A stretch of DNA of 64,000 bases, from positions 1-64,000 of IMG/VR virus record IMGVR_UViG_3300024354_000015. One strand, given 5' to 3'. Both the position numbers and the translations under genes were made by a program. This document shows, piece by piece, positions 8,296 to 16,993 of the stretch (within the stretch, counting starts at the first letter, position 1; each line of letters opens with the position of its first letter). Origin of the DNA: a virus. The notes under the pieces were generated by a model. The model was not told the DNA's origin. It worked only from the letters and a program-made list of their open reading frames with translations, and ran no database searches.

Positions 8296-9663
8296 TTAGG
8301 CAGGATTTCTATTGCGACTTTTCTGGAAATTCTCTCTGCTAAATTCCAGACGATCAATAAGTTTAACTACCTGGCCATCGCCGCCTACAGCCACAAATCC
8401 CTCGGGCTTGGTTACTTTATAGCCGCTTTCCGTTTTGATAAATGTCCCCACAGTGCTTTCTATCATCTGTAGTTTCTTTACAAAAAACAACTTCAACTCC
8501 ACTGCTTTTTTATACAGTGCTAGTATGCTTAATAATGTGTTACTATTATCTGCTATAAACTTTTTGATAGCTTCCACACGTTCCAGTCTATCCTGTGCTG
8601 CTTGACTTTCAGGCCCGCCTTTAAGTTTGGCTATTTCTGCTTGCATTTTTTGTTCTACATAGTCCTGGAATTCCTTTAAGAACTCTATAGCACTTCCCAC
8701 CTGTGTTTCGCCCTGCTGTACCTTGGTGTTGATAAAAGGTTTAATATAGGTAACAAAATCGCTGGTTTTATTATTTCCTGCACCAAGGAATCTATCAAAT
8801 ACTGCAGGGTCAACCTTGCTAAAAATTACAGCAACACGATTAAGCTGTGATTCCACACGGCGAGCTTCCTGCGGTGTTAGTGTGGCAATACCTGTCATAT
8901 CTTCGTAATAGGCATCGTCCCACCAGACATCACGTATGTGTTCTAGGCTGCTTGGATTAAATCTAAAATGCGCCTTCATATCAGGTAGATTGGGAGTATC
9001 ACTTAGGGGTTCTTTCCCTTGCTCCTGTCTTTCCTGTTGATCTTCTGGAGTAGGTGGAGTCCACTGGTAGACTGTATGGAACACAATACCCAGTTTAGCT
9101 GCCTGCATCTGTTTTGCCAGGGCGGCCTGATTTTCCATATCCACTGCATAGGTAATAGTGTTAGGTGTAAAGGTTAGATAACGTCTTCCATTAATTTCTT
9201 GTTCTACTAGATCTCTATTAGTACCACGCACAAACAATAGATCGCCTTTAATAACATCCTTGATACCTAGCTTGGGAAGATACTGCAAACAAGCTTTGAG
9301 TGTAGCTGCAAGTTCAGGAACATCCCCATACCAGTTATCTATATCTTTGTTGCTTTTACAAAGTTTAGCAGCCTTACTAAAAACACTTTTTGTACCTATA
9401 AAAAATGTATTGTCTTCTGGATCTATACCACAGTGTATGGCTGGACTACCGTCCCACTTAACAGTAACACGAGTATTTTCTCCTGTGCCTTCCTTGGTCA
9501 ACATCTGTTTTAGACCTTCTATGTAGTTGAAAGCTTCTAGAGCACCCACATAACCCTTGTTAAAAATTTCATCTTCAAGATGTTCTAAGTGTGTTGCTTT
9601 CTCGTCAGACTCGTTGAGGCGTCTCCAAGTAGGTTGTGTATTTTTAATTTCAAAAAGTCGCAT
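8296..9663 (-). CDS. Conserved marine-phage protein with KxDG nucleotidyltransferase-like motifs
   Basis: 455 residues. TVKWDGSPAI (Lys69-Trp-Asp71-Gly72) looks like motif I of the covalent nucleotidyltransferases (DNA/RNA ligases, capping enzymes). IKGDLLFVRG could serve as motif III. The C-terminal GGDGQVVKLIDRLEFS resembles the motif V lysine strand. The family is conserved in T4-like cyanophages under a domain of unknown function. It also starts MRLFEI like the capsid-targeted set. Ligase-like activity is an inference; the family may be a degenerate, non-catalytic relative. Confidence 0.65.
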   Translation of the reverse strand: MRLFEIKNTQPTWRRLNESDEKATHLEHLEDEIFNKGYVGALEAFNYIEGLKQMLTKEGTGENTRVTVKWDGSPAIHCGIDPEDNTFFIGTKSVFSKAAKLCKSNKDIDNWYGDVPELAATLKACLQYLPKLGIKDVIKGDLLFVRGTNRDLVEQEINGRRYLTFTPNTITYAVDMENQAALAKQMQAAKLGIVFHTVYQWTPPTPEDQQERQEQGKEPLSDTPNLPDMKAHFRFNPSSLEHIRDVWWDDAYYEDMTGIATLTPQEARRVESQLNRVAVIFSKVDPAVFDRFLGAGNNKTSDFVTYIKPFINTKVQQGETQVGSAIEFLKEFQDYVEQKMQAEIAKLKGGPESQAAQDRLERVEAIKKFIADNSNTLLSILALYKKAVELKLFFVKKLQMIESTVGTFIKTESGYKVTKPEGFVAVGGDGQVVKLIDRLEFSRENFQKSRNRNPA

Positions 9664-9665
9664 TG

Positions 9666-10385
9666 TTATGGTGTTCCTTGTTCTGGAGCAGTTGCTGGTG
9701 CTGCTGTGGTAGATGTGCCTTGTTTACCAGCTATTTTTTGTTTTCTATTTTGTCTAGCTCTTTGAAGGTTAGCAGCACGTTTTTGTTGTGCTGCTGCCTG
9801 AGTGTTTATCTGTTGTGCCTGCTGACCAACAGTTTGAATTATAGAGTTTAAATTATTAATTTCTTCAGGATCAGTAAGTGGTCCACCACCCACATAGCGC
9901 CACTCTCTAGTTGTATTATCGTAACTATAACTATAGGGTTTTTTAGTGTTAGGATCTATTGTGCTTATTCTACTTGGAACATCTCGTCCCTGCTCGTCTT
10001 TGTAACCCACTCGTACAATACCTCTTGTACCATCAGCAAAACTAACATCATAGGTATTATCTTGATCCTGGCGAGGATTTACCTGACCTAGTTTAGCTGG
10101 CTTATAGGCTGCTGCACGTTGTGCCAACTGCTGCGCCTGCTGTTGTGCTTTTTGATATTCAGGACTTATGTTGCTTGTACTACTACTAGCATTAGCAGAG
10201 GTGGTGGTGGGAGCGTCAGTGTAGGGCGACGCTGTAGCTATTCTGTTCCTACGGGAGGTCTGAAAGGCCTGATCTGCGCCAGGCACTAGACCAGATATAA
10301 AACCCTGAGCGAATCCGGGTTGATTTTTTAAACTACCCAGTGGTGTTGCTGTGGTCTTCTCTAGGATTATTTCTTTTATTTTCAT
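9666..10385 (-). CDS. Putative capsid-internal protein with MKIKEI leader
   Basis: I start it at the second Met, 10385 (MKIKEIILEKTT), because this matches the leader of its neighbours and reduces the overlap with the upstream gene; an in-frame ATG lies seven codons earlier. The protein is 239 residues, low-complexity at both ends (Gln/Ala-rich), with a small central beta module (TYDVSFADGTRGIVRVGYKD). No enzyme motif. The upstream gene overlaps by about 50 bases. Confidence 0.6.
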   Translation of the reverse strand: MKIKEIILEKTTATPLGSLKNQPGFAQGFISGLVPGADQAFQTSRRNRIATASPYTDAPTTTSANASSSTSNISPEYQKAQQQAQQLAQRAAAYKPAKLGQVNPRQDQDNTYDVSFADGTRGIVRVGYKDEQGRDVPSRISTIDPNTKKPYSYSYDNTTREWRYVGGGPLTDPEEINNLNSIIQTVGQQAQQINTQAAAQQKRAANLQRARQNRKQKIAGKQGTSTTAAPATAPEQGTP

Positions 10386-10623
10386 TTTGTATTCGTTTAA
10401 CACCACGGCTGAACTTACTTAGATCCTGGGATCTAATACTGTTTAAAAGTCTACGCTCTAACTCATCCGCTTGTTCAGCATCGTAGTTCTCTCTTATAAA
10501 ACCTATAAGATTAATTGCGCCCTGTATTACGTGATTGGCGCGGCTTTCTACTAGACTTTCCCTATCTCGCTCTCGACGAATGCTATCTAGTTCCTCTAGT
10601 ATACTACGTGTGCGTTTTTGCAA
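10333..10623 (-). CDS. Hypothetical helical protein, 96 aa
   Basis: Highly charged and mostly alpha-helical (many Arg and Glu), with no cysteine or recognised motif. It ends at a TAG that lies inside the next gene. An ATAAATATT late-promoter-like box is located at 10642-10650, about 20 bases upstream of the start. Function unknown. Confidence 0.65.
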   Translation of the reverse strand: MQKRTRSILEELDSIRRERDRESLVESRANHVIQGAINLIGFIRENYDAEQADELERRLLNSIRSQDLSKFSRGVKRIQNENKRNNPREDHSNTTG

Positions 10624-10641
10624 GATCAGCTCCGGATTAGT

Positions 10642-10650
10642 AATATTTAT
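10642..10650 (-). promoter_or_regulatory. Late-promoter-like box ATAAATATT
   Basis: Near-match to the T4 late consensus on the minus strand, about 20 bases upstream of the 10333-10623 gene and between it and the helicase gene. Confidence 0.45.
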
Positions 10651-10653
10651 GTT

Positions 10654-12069
10654 TTATAGGGTTTTGGAAGTTTTAAGACTGGCCAGCATTTGTTTAAGCT
10701 TGGTACTCTGTGCTTCTCCAAGATCCTTGCTACCACTATCGTCGTCTGCACTGGAACTATCTCGAGATTCCACGTTGGTCTTGGCCTTGATCTGATCCAT
10801 AATACTGCCAACCTGTGGTTTCAATGTACCTGGTCCAGCGTCTTCCCCGGGATCAGTGATACGCATTGTTTCAATATTATAATCAAGATCTATCTTCATA
10901 CCCACCCCTGTACTACTACGACTCTTCATACACTGTATCTGGTAACGGCCTCGCTCGCGCATCTGACGACTAGTAAAAATACCAAATACATTATCTGCTG
11001 TGTTAATTTTACTGATACCACCCGAAATATGACTGTGGTCAAATTCTACTTCTTCCACAGCACTACGGTTTAGCTGACTTGCTGTGACCATTAGTACATT
11101 AAGTTCCTTGGCTAGGTTGCGCAATTCTTCAGATACATACTTGTCTTTAATAAACAAGTCATTGGGACTGACCTTAGCACTTACTGGCATCAACAAATCT
11201 AAATAGTCGATCATCACAAAGTCCACTGCGTTGCCAGTCTGTATCTGATATTCCTTGAGGAAACTTCTTATATCGTTGATGTTGCTTTGTGCGGGCAGTG
11301 CCTTGATGCGATACTTACCAGACTTTTTACTCACCAGCCTAATTTTAAGTTCTGTGTTTTCTACGTCTCGACGTATGTCCTTGGTACTTGTACCAGTTAA
11401 CATAGCATCTGTTCTCAAGCCACAAAGCTCTTCACTAAGTTCTAGACTGATATAGACACCACTCAGTCCCATCTGTAGCCAGCTTAGAGCTATGTTCATC
11501 ATAACCAGTGATTTACCTGATCCTGACCCACCGGCAAATATGTTAAGCTCTCCTCGACTAAATCCACCATAGAGTACTTTATCTAGTTGTGGCCATCCTG
11601 TGCTGACCTGTCCGCCACTGTTAAAGTATCTATTAATACGTTCACTGGGATTGGCAAAGTAGTCTGTGCCCATATCTCGGGTAAGTCCAATCTGCACTGC
11701 ATTTTTGATAATGTTTTCCACGGGATCATACTCGCCCTTTTCTATCATATCTGCAGATTTCAAGATAGCACGTTCCAGTTCACGTCGACGACTAAAGCCT
11801 TCAAACTCCTTTAGGAACCATTCTCTAGTACCATCATCAAGATTGTCAATGACTCTTAGCTCAACGCCGGTCACTGCCTGTACTTGTTCTCTACTAGGTA
11901 AACTTTTATAATCGTTACTATGCTGGCTGATAAATTTAGCCGCATCCTTAAGAGCTCGATCAAAGTTTTCATTATTGTAGATATTCTGAATCCTGACATA
12001 CATTTCAGGATCAGTGATCATTATTTCTAAAAATAACTTCTGTGTTTCTGTATTATAATCTTTTGCCAT
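10654..12069 (-). CDS. Replicative DNA helicase, T4 gp41 / DnaB type
   Basis: 471 residues, normal for gp41. Walker A is GGSGSGKS at residues 180-187, and Walker B is DFVMIDYLDLL near 285. DnaB-family blocks EELRNLAKELNVLMVTASQL and SRSSTGVGMKIDLDYN follow. A disordered acidic tail (about 420-460) may bind partners. It unwinds the fork and loads with the primase encoded immediately upstream, which overlaps it by one base (12069). Confidence 0.93.
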   Translation of the reverse strand: MAKDYNTETQKLFLEIMITDPEMYVRIQNIYNNENFDRALKDAAKFISQHSNDYKSLPSREQVQAVTGVELRVIDNLDDGTREWFLKEFEGFSRRRELERAILKSADMIEKGEYDPVENIIKNAVQIGLTRDMGTDYFANPSERINRYFNSGGQVSTGWPQLDKVLYGGFSRGELNIFAGGSGSGKSLVMMNIALSWLQMGLSGVYISLELSEELCGLRTDAMLTGTSTKDIRRDVENTELKIRLVSKKSGKYRIKALPAQSNINDIRSFLKEYQIQTGNAVDFVMIDYLDLLMPVSAKVSPNDLFIKDKYVSEELRNLAKELNVLMVTASQLNRSAVEEVEFDHSHISGGISKINTADNVFGIFTSRQMRERGRYQIQCMKSRSSTGVGMKIDLDYNIETMRITDPGEDAGPGTLKPQVGSIMDQIKAKTNVESRDSSSADDDSGSKDLGEAQSTKLKQMLASLKTSKTL

Positions 12070-13136
12070 TAATGCACTACTCCACGTTTTAGTAATTCTA
12101 TTTTAATTCTACTTGTTTCACAAGCATCCAGTATGGACTTGAGTACAAATAGCTGACCATATTTTACAACCGCTTCATTTATATCCTTGCAGGTTTCCCG
12201 CCAGACTGGGAAACTTACTGACCAACCTAGTTCAAGGGCTTGGTCCACTAATCGTTGTCCAGCCCAGATTTTTTTGCCGGACTTGGGATGAGGCTTGACA
12301 TCAAAATCAGGAACTACGATGATTTCTCTTTCTAGATTTTCTATAAGTTCAGCCTGCTGTTTACTTACTTCATTGGTCAATATTGCCACACCATCTATAC
12401 TCATAGCATCAAAAGGTCCTTCACAGACTATGACAAATTTTTTATCCGCTGTCTGTCTATCCAGGTTAAAAACAAAATCTGCTGGATGGCTACTTCTATA
12501 CTTGGGCTTTACATCATCTATTACAGCGCGAGCTGTGTAGCCCACTATATTTCCCTGATAGTAAAAAGGAATAATCACACGTTTATGTAGATTATAAGCT
12601 ACTTCAGGAGTCCACCGGAAGTTATATTTACTTGTATCTATCTTGCGGTCATCCATTATATACTTTACCACACTGTGGTACTCTTCGGGTATATGTTTAT
12701 AGTCTGCGAGAGTATAATGTGTGGCTAGTTCTACAATGTCCCTGGACTGCTCGGGAAGTTCTCTTGACTCAAAAGTTATGGCAGTATTTTCTTCTTGCAC
12801 TGCGAGTGCGCTGGGATCAATTAAGCTACGATATCTAGTTGCTTCTATTGCAAGACGTTGTATTTCTAGATCATCTGTGCCCAACCATTTAAGTAATCTT
12901 CTAAATTTATAACTAAGAGATCTGCCAGGCTGGTAGCTGGCTGTGTAAGAACAGTTAAAACAATGATAACTGACGCCACCTTCCGGAGTGGTTTTTATAC
13001 CACCGCGACTGCGTGTATCTGCACTTTCTCCACGATACACACAGCAAGGAGCATCAAAGCTTATCCAGCCACTCTGGCTGGTTTTTTTTCTAAAAGGAAG
13101 ATGTTGTAGGACATAGTCCTGAATGGCAGAATACAT
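12069..13136 (-). CDS. DNA primase, T4 gp61 / Toprim type
   Basis: 355 residues. The N terminus carries a zinc-binding site (Cys31-Cys32 and Cys59-x2-Cys62). The Toprim domain begins at FVIVCEGPFDAMSI (Glu239) and continues to VVPDFDVKPH with the DxD metal site near 277-279. It makes RNA primers together with the helicase gene that follows. The two genes share a base, so they are co-translated. Confidence 0.9.
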   Translation of the reverse strand: MYSAIQDYVLQHLPFRKKTSQSGWISFDAPCCVYRGESADTRSRGGIKTTPEGGVSYHCFNCSYTASYQPGRSLSYKFRRLLKWLGTDDLEIQRLAIEATRYRSLIDPSALAVQEENTAITFESRELPEQSRDIVELATHYTLADYKHIPEEYHSVVKYIMDDRKIDTSKYNFRWTPEVAYNLHKRVIIPFYYQGNIVGYTARAVIDDVKPKYRSSHPADFVFNLDRQTADKKFVIVCEGPFDAMSIDGVAILTNEVSKQQAELIENLEREIIVVPDFDVKPHPKSGKKIWAGQRLVDQALELGWSVSFPVWRETCKDINEAVVKYGQLFVLKSILDACETSRIKIELLKRGVVH

Positions 13137-13194
13137 AGTGTATATTCTACACTAGTTAGGTTGATTTAGCAAGACTTTAGAGTAAGGAATATGG

Positions 13195-14820
13195 TTAAAT
13201 ATGTTCCTGCCAGCTCAGACTAGCCACTGCGTCATCGTTATTTGTGGTTGCAATAGCAGCAATACAATAGATATCACTGACCCCATCAATAGTTCTACCT
13301 AGTTGTTGTGAAAAATCTATTTCGTTAGAACTTACAGAGGCTGCACCACCTTTATTTGATCCTACAAAAATGCCCTCGTTAATTACAGTGCCACCTGAAA
13401 GAGCATTGCTACTAATGTCATATTCAACACGACTATTGGTATCAGCACTTACCCAGGATGCCCCTGTGAGTGTGGGATTTAAAATAACTCTATATATAAA
13501 GGCTGCCTGCTGTAACCCATAAAGATCAAATTTACTAGGGGTCACAATTGAATCTATATTACCACTTTTTAACCTAATACAAATCAAAGGCCTAAACTCT
13601 GTATCTGATAAATTACGTCCGGTAAGTGCTGTACTTTTTGCTCTTGGAAGGCTTCTATTACTATATCCACCTTCTGATATAACTGTACTACAAATAGCTC
13701 TTAGATTACCTGCTGCACCTGTACTTGTTATTTCATATCGCACGGGTAAACAGGCAGTGGTCATATAAACTTTATCTAGTACATTAGCGTGATGGAAAGT
13801 GTGACAGATTATAAACTGACCATTTACAACAAATCCTGTTCTTACTGACCCCACACCTAGCCATTCTACATCACACCACCATATTTGGGATTTACTGAAG
13901 TTTAAAGTTATTCCGCTGGGCCCAGTGCCATCTAGTTTGTCTCCATTCCAGCTGGATCTAGCTATCTTTTCTGATGTATCGTCTACGGTACCTGAGGTAA
14001 ACTTTCTTATAACCATATTGACCGTGGTGCCATCAAGTTCTAGATAGACGCCATTTTGTGCTCCAAAATATCCCACACGCTGTCTTAATCCCACTGTGGG
14101 TGTGGTAGCTGCAAAAGTTACAAGGGTTAGTAAGCTTTTACCAGGTTGGTAGGCAAATACTTGTTTACTTTGTCTTATACTTTCATCGCCATTGGAGGAC
14201 ACTGACATAAGTACACTACTTTCGTTAGCTAGGAAAGAACTCGTACCTCCCGCAGTATCTTTCTGATTCCATTTAAACTCATTATCATTGTAGCGCATTG
14301 CCCCATCAAACAATGTAAAAGGATTGCTAATACGCAGTCTACCAAAGGCATCACTCTGTACAGGACTAAAGAAACTTGTGTCACTAGTACCTTTAACCCA
14401 GATGGGGTTAGATTCACTATTAGTGGTAGTGTTTTTACTAATAGCTATAGGGTTGCCTGTATCGTTTTTAATTTCTACTTCAGGTAAAGTTCCAATATTA
14501 ACATTGCCTGAGACTGTGGCAGTTACATTACCATCCACAGTGATACTCCCGCCACCATCTACCACTGTTACATTATTGGTTATAGCTACGTTACCGCCTA
14601 CAGGAAGATATGGTGTAGTAAGTATACCACTAGTTCCCACTTCTGTTATATGTGCGGAGTCTACGTTAACATTTCCCGGAACATTTACATTACCGCTAAT
14701 CACTATGTTGCCCTCTATACCAGTGCGAAGCGCAACGTCATCGTCATTAGTTAGATAAAGAGCATTAGTAAGATTTTTTAATCTATAATCAACGTTTGCT
14801 AATTTATTACTATCACTCAT
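13195..14820 (-). CDS. Large virion protein, fibre-like
   Basis: 541 residues, beta-rich. The N-terminal ~130 residues contain repeated short strands (SGNVNVPGNVNV, GNVAITNNVTV, DGNVTATVSGNVNIG), as in triple-stranded beta-helix fibres. A larger globular part follows (WWCDVEWLGVGSVRTGFVV and LPVRYEIT blocks), which recurs in tailed phages as a structural protein. It overlaps the small upstream structural gene by ATGA (14817-14820). Exact position in the particle is unknown. Confidence 0.72.
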   Translation of the reverse strand: MSDSNKLANVDYRLKNLTNALYLTNDDDVALRTGIEGNIVISGNVNVPGNVNVDSAHITEVGTSGILTTPYLPVGGNVAITNNVTVVDGGGSITVDGNVTATVSGNVNIGTLPEVEIKNDTGNPIAISKNTTTNSESNPIWVKGTSDTSFFSPVQSDAFGRLRISNPFTLFDGAMRYNDNEFKWNQKDTAGGTSSFLANESSVLMSVSSNGDESIRQSKQVFAYQPGKSLLTLVTFAATTPTVGLRQRVGYFGAQNGVYLELDGTTVNMVIRKFTSGTVDDTSEKIARSSWNGDKLDGTGPSGITLNFSKSQIWWCDVEWLGVGSVRTGFVVNGQFIICHTFHHANVLDKVYMTTACLPVRYEITSTGAAGNLRAICSTVISEGGYSNRSLPRAKSTALTGRNLSDTEFRPLICIRLKSGNIDSIVTPSKFDLYGLQQAAFIYRVILNPTLTGASWVSADTNSRVEYDISSNALSGGTVINEGIFVGSNKGGAASVSSNEIDFSQQLGRTIDGVSDIYCIAAIATTNNDDAVASLSWQEHI

Positions 14821-15041
14821 ACCCAGGGTCTTCCATTAATTAAACCTCCAGTGTTGGGGTTATTTACAACCGTATTACCACTGTACTGAGTGGGTAACTG
14901 TGTTATATCATAATTGTTTCTAGCTCTATAAGCAGGAGCAAGTACATTCCCTCCAGCCTGGCGGTCGATCTGAGCTAGGTCAAGTTTTGCAACTTGTCTA
15001 TCTTCCTTGCTAGATAAAGTACTGATCCCGTTAGCAGCCAT
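14817..15041 (-). CDS. Small protein of the structural operon, 74 aa
   Basis: 74 residues, hydrophilic and without motif, ending in NPNTGGLINGRPWV. It lies in tight coupling between two structural genes: three bases from the upstream gene and a four-base overlap with the downstream one. A virion or assembly role is inferred from context. Confidence 0.65.
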   Translation of the reverse strand: MAANGISTLSSKEDRQVAKLDLAQIDRQAGGNVLAPAYRARNNYDITQLPTQYSGNTVVNNPNTGGLINGRPWV

Positions 15042-15043
15042 AA

Positions 15044-15484
15044 TTATTTTGTATTGTTATGGACTCTTATCTGTCCGTAGGCGCCAAAATTATCATCAGT
15101 GTAGGCTGCGGTATTAGCTGAACCGTTATCAATTTTAATCATATAATTGTAGGTACTTCTGTCTAGCCCTGCTACATTGGCACTAGTTATAGTTAATGTC
15201 CATAACCCCGCTGCTGCGTTTATAGCAGTGGCAGTGCGACTTAGAACTACATTACTGTTTGCGCCCACATAATCATCAATTACATCTAGACGAACAGTGA
15301 CGTTGGATAAAACTGTGGGTTTCTGATCCTGATTCAAAAAACGTATCTGTATGGGATTATCCACCTCGGGGTATATATCCACTGTTCTAGTGTACACTTG
15401 TCTGTTCCTTACAGTTGTAGAAAGATCGGTGTCGTAGACCACCGTGATTCTATTATTATAGATGTAACTGGTTATTTGTTGCAT
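15044..15484 (-). CDS. Beta-sandwich structural protein, 146 aa
   Basis: 146 residues of alternating beta strands (NPIQIRFLNQDQKP, NVTVRLDVIDDY, GLWTLTITSANVAGL), of the type found in conserved neck, tail or fibre-associated proteins of marine T4-like phages. A TATAAATA box ends only four bases before the ATG. It heads the structural operon 13195-15484. No catalytic motif. Confidence 0.7.
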   Translation of the reverse strand: MQQITSYIYNNRITVVYDTDLSTTVRNRQVYTRTVDIYPEVDNPIQIRFLNQDQKPTVLSNVTVRLDVIDDYVGANSNVVLSRTATAINAAAGLWTLTITSANVAGLDRSTYNYMIKIDNGSANTAAYTDDNFGAYGQIRVHNNTK

Positions 15485-15488
15485 CTTG

Positions 15489-15496
15489 TATTTATA
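15489..15496 (-). promoter_or_regulatory. T4-type late promoter box, four bases from the start codon
   Basis: TATAAATA on the minus strand followed by CAAG and the ATG of the 15044-15484 gene. If used as a T4 late promoter, the mRNA would be almost leaderless. Confidence 0.6.
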
Positions 15497-15548
15497 TATT
15501 TAGTTATTTGGACATTTGGCGTCAGCACACTACCAGAACACTAAATAA

Positions 15549-15941
15549 ATGAGCATTTTTAATACGATGACACTACCAGATCACCAAAATATATTAAAAG
15601 ATCATCCTTTTTTAAGCTTTTTAACTTACGGGGGCAACGAGTACATTGGCATAGTCCAGAATCTGGACGATGTTATTACTAGCATCTACGATTTTGGCGC
15701 TTTAAAAACTGATCAGGAAAAAATGGCTTTTCTAGAGATGGGAGAGACCTGGTGGTGGGAAAGTAATAGACTTGTGCCCATAAACATATTTTTAAAATCT
15801 GACTGGTACCAGTTTAGATACACATTAAAAACATTCAACAGCAAGGACGTAGCTCTCAAATACGGCCCCGCTATTAGCCTAAAAGAAACAATCCTTAGGA
15901 AAAGTAAACGTAGAAGTATAATACTAGTTCGTAGAGTCTAG
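15549..15941 (+). CDS. Conserved hypothetical protein, 130 aa
   Basis: One of few plus-strand genes. 130 residues with the run HPFLSFLTYGGNEYIGIVQN near the N terminus and a basic tail (RKSKRRSIILVRRV). It is similar in style to small conserved marine-phage proteins. CTAAATAA directly precedes the ATG. The last 18 bases overlap the convergent 15924-16502 gene, and both stop with TAG. Function unknown. Confidence 0.7.
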   Translation: MSIFNTMTLPDHQNILKDHPFLSFLTYGGNEYIGIVQNLDDVITSIYDFGALKTDQEKMAFLEMGETWWWESNRLVPINIFLKSDWYQFRYTLKTFNSKDVALKYGPAISLKETILRKSKRRSIILVRRV

Positions 15942-16502
15942 TAGATTCATATGAACTGCCACTAGATGTGCATAGGCAACGGCGTGGCTTTTCTTAAAAT
16001 AATAACCACCGTCCTCGGGGCGATTCCAGATAGTCTGTGCTACTTCAGCCCAGGGCTTGCCAATTAAATGACGTTTAGCTGGCCTTATCACACTCAAAAA
16101 CATTGCCAGTCTGGGTATACTGTTTACTGCTTCGGGCATTTCTATAAGTGTTTTGTAATGATTACCTAGATGTATTAGTTTTGCGCAAAAATCTTGTTCA
16201 TAGAGGCGATGCCAGGCAGGTTCTTGTGCCATTAACTGTTTTAGATGCTCAGGGTCTCGAACAAGATTATAAACACTGACATTCAAAAAATCTAATTTAA
16301 GATATCCTAGTTCTTCTGCCGTTTTGTAATCAAGACTGGCCAACCCTGTATAGGGATCAACAGGGATTTCAGTAACATAGACACCACTGGCGTGACGTTG
16401 CCCATCCTCGAGTTTTGCAGGTGTGTGTTTAATAAGCTCTAGTATCTTGGACCTATCTGCAAAATCAATATCAATATCAGATGTAAATTTCATTTGATCC
16501 AT
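15924..16502 (-). CDS. Miniature DnaE-like protein (bacterial Pol III alpha fragment)
   Basis: 192 residues that keep, in order, several signatures of the bacterial DnaE palm and fingers: SDIDIDFADR (metal-binding Asp strand), RHASGVYV (like HAGGVVI), LGYLKLDFL (like VKFDFLGL), a shortened middle with IRPAK, and FKKSHAVAYAHLVAVHM (like NKSHSAAYALVSY). DnaE is over 1,000 residues, so most of the enzyme is gone. It may be a regulator, decoy or clamp-associated remnant. Activity cannot be claimed. Ends with TAG. Confidence 0.72.
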   Translation of the reverse strand: MDQMKFTSDIDIDFADRSKILELIKHTPAKLEDGQRHASGVYVTEIPVDPYTGLASLDYKTAEELGYLKLDFLNVSVYNLVRDPEHLKQLMAQEPAWHRLYEQDFCAKLIHLGNHYKTLIEMPEAVNSIPRLAMFLSVIRPAKRHLIGKPWAEVAQTIWNRPEDGGYYFKKSHAVAYAHLVAVHMNLLDSTN

Positions 16503-16759
16503 TTAAGTATAAACACTGCAAGTGCTAGGTCGTCTCGTAGACGCCATCGATTAATAAACGTTCGTTGGCCTAGGTTATTTTCTTCAACCCAGGAATTAAT
16601 TTCATCTAGTTCCTGTTCCGTATGATAATAATAATAGGCTAGGTCAGTGCTGTCGTAGGGATTATGTAGACACAACTCTAGGTCTCTTACCCAGTCAATT
16701 TTATAAAGTCTTTTAGGATTTTTCACAAAGTTTGTTATAACATCTGTAGTATAAAACAT
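16490..16759 (-). CDS. Small protein with C-terminal F-x-L-x-W motif, 89 aa
   Basis: 89 residues rich in Tyr and Trp, ending RWRLRDDLALAVFILKWIK. The same C-terminal pattern (R-x-R/W ... A/F ... F-x-L-K/R-W) recurs in the genes at 16760, 18141 and 50013. This marks a paralogous family of small marine-phage proteins. Role unknown. It overlaps the mini-DnaE start by 13 bases. Confidence 0.65.
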   Translation of the reverse strand: MFYTTDVITNFVKNPKRLYKIDWVRDLELCLHNPYDSTDLAYYYYHTEQELDEINSWVEENNLGQRTFINRWRLRDDLALAVFILKWIK

Positions 16760-16993
16760 TTAGAGATATTCCGCCCAGCGTAGTGCAAACATAGTGGCGA
16801 AGGCTGGATCTTCACCCCAGAACCTAAAATGCAATTCATTTTTAGCAGACATCAAGGCCCAGTCATAGTCAACGTCGCGTTCTAATCCTAGATCACGGCA
16901 CCAACGACTAATTTCTATACCTAGGGTGGCACGCCAACCTAGTTCCTGTCTAGTACTAGATTCCCTAGTTAAATCTAGTACAAATAATATCAT
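16760..16993 (-). CDS. Small protein with C-terminal F-x-L-x-W motif, 77 aa
   Basis: 77 residues, ending FRFWGEDPAFATMFALRWAEYL, the clearest member of the C-terminal F-A-L-R-W family in this window. It abuts the next gene and overlaps its upstream neighbour by four bases (16990-16993). Function unknown. Confidence 0.65.
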   Translation of the reverse strand: MILFVLDLTRESSTRQELGWRATLGIEISRWCRDLGLERDVDYDWALMSAKNELHFRFWGEDPAFATMFALRWAEYL

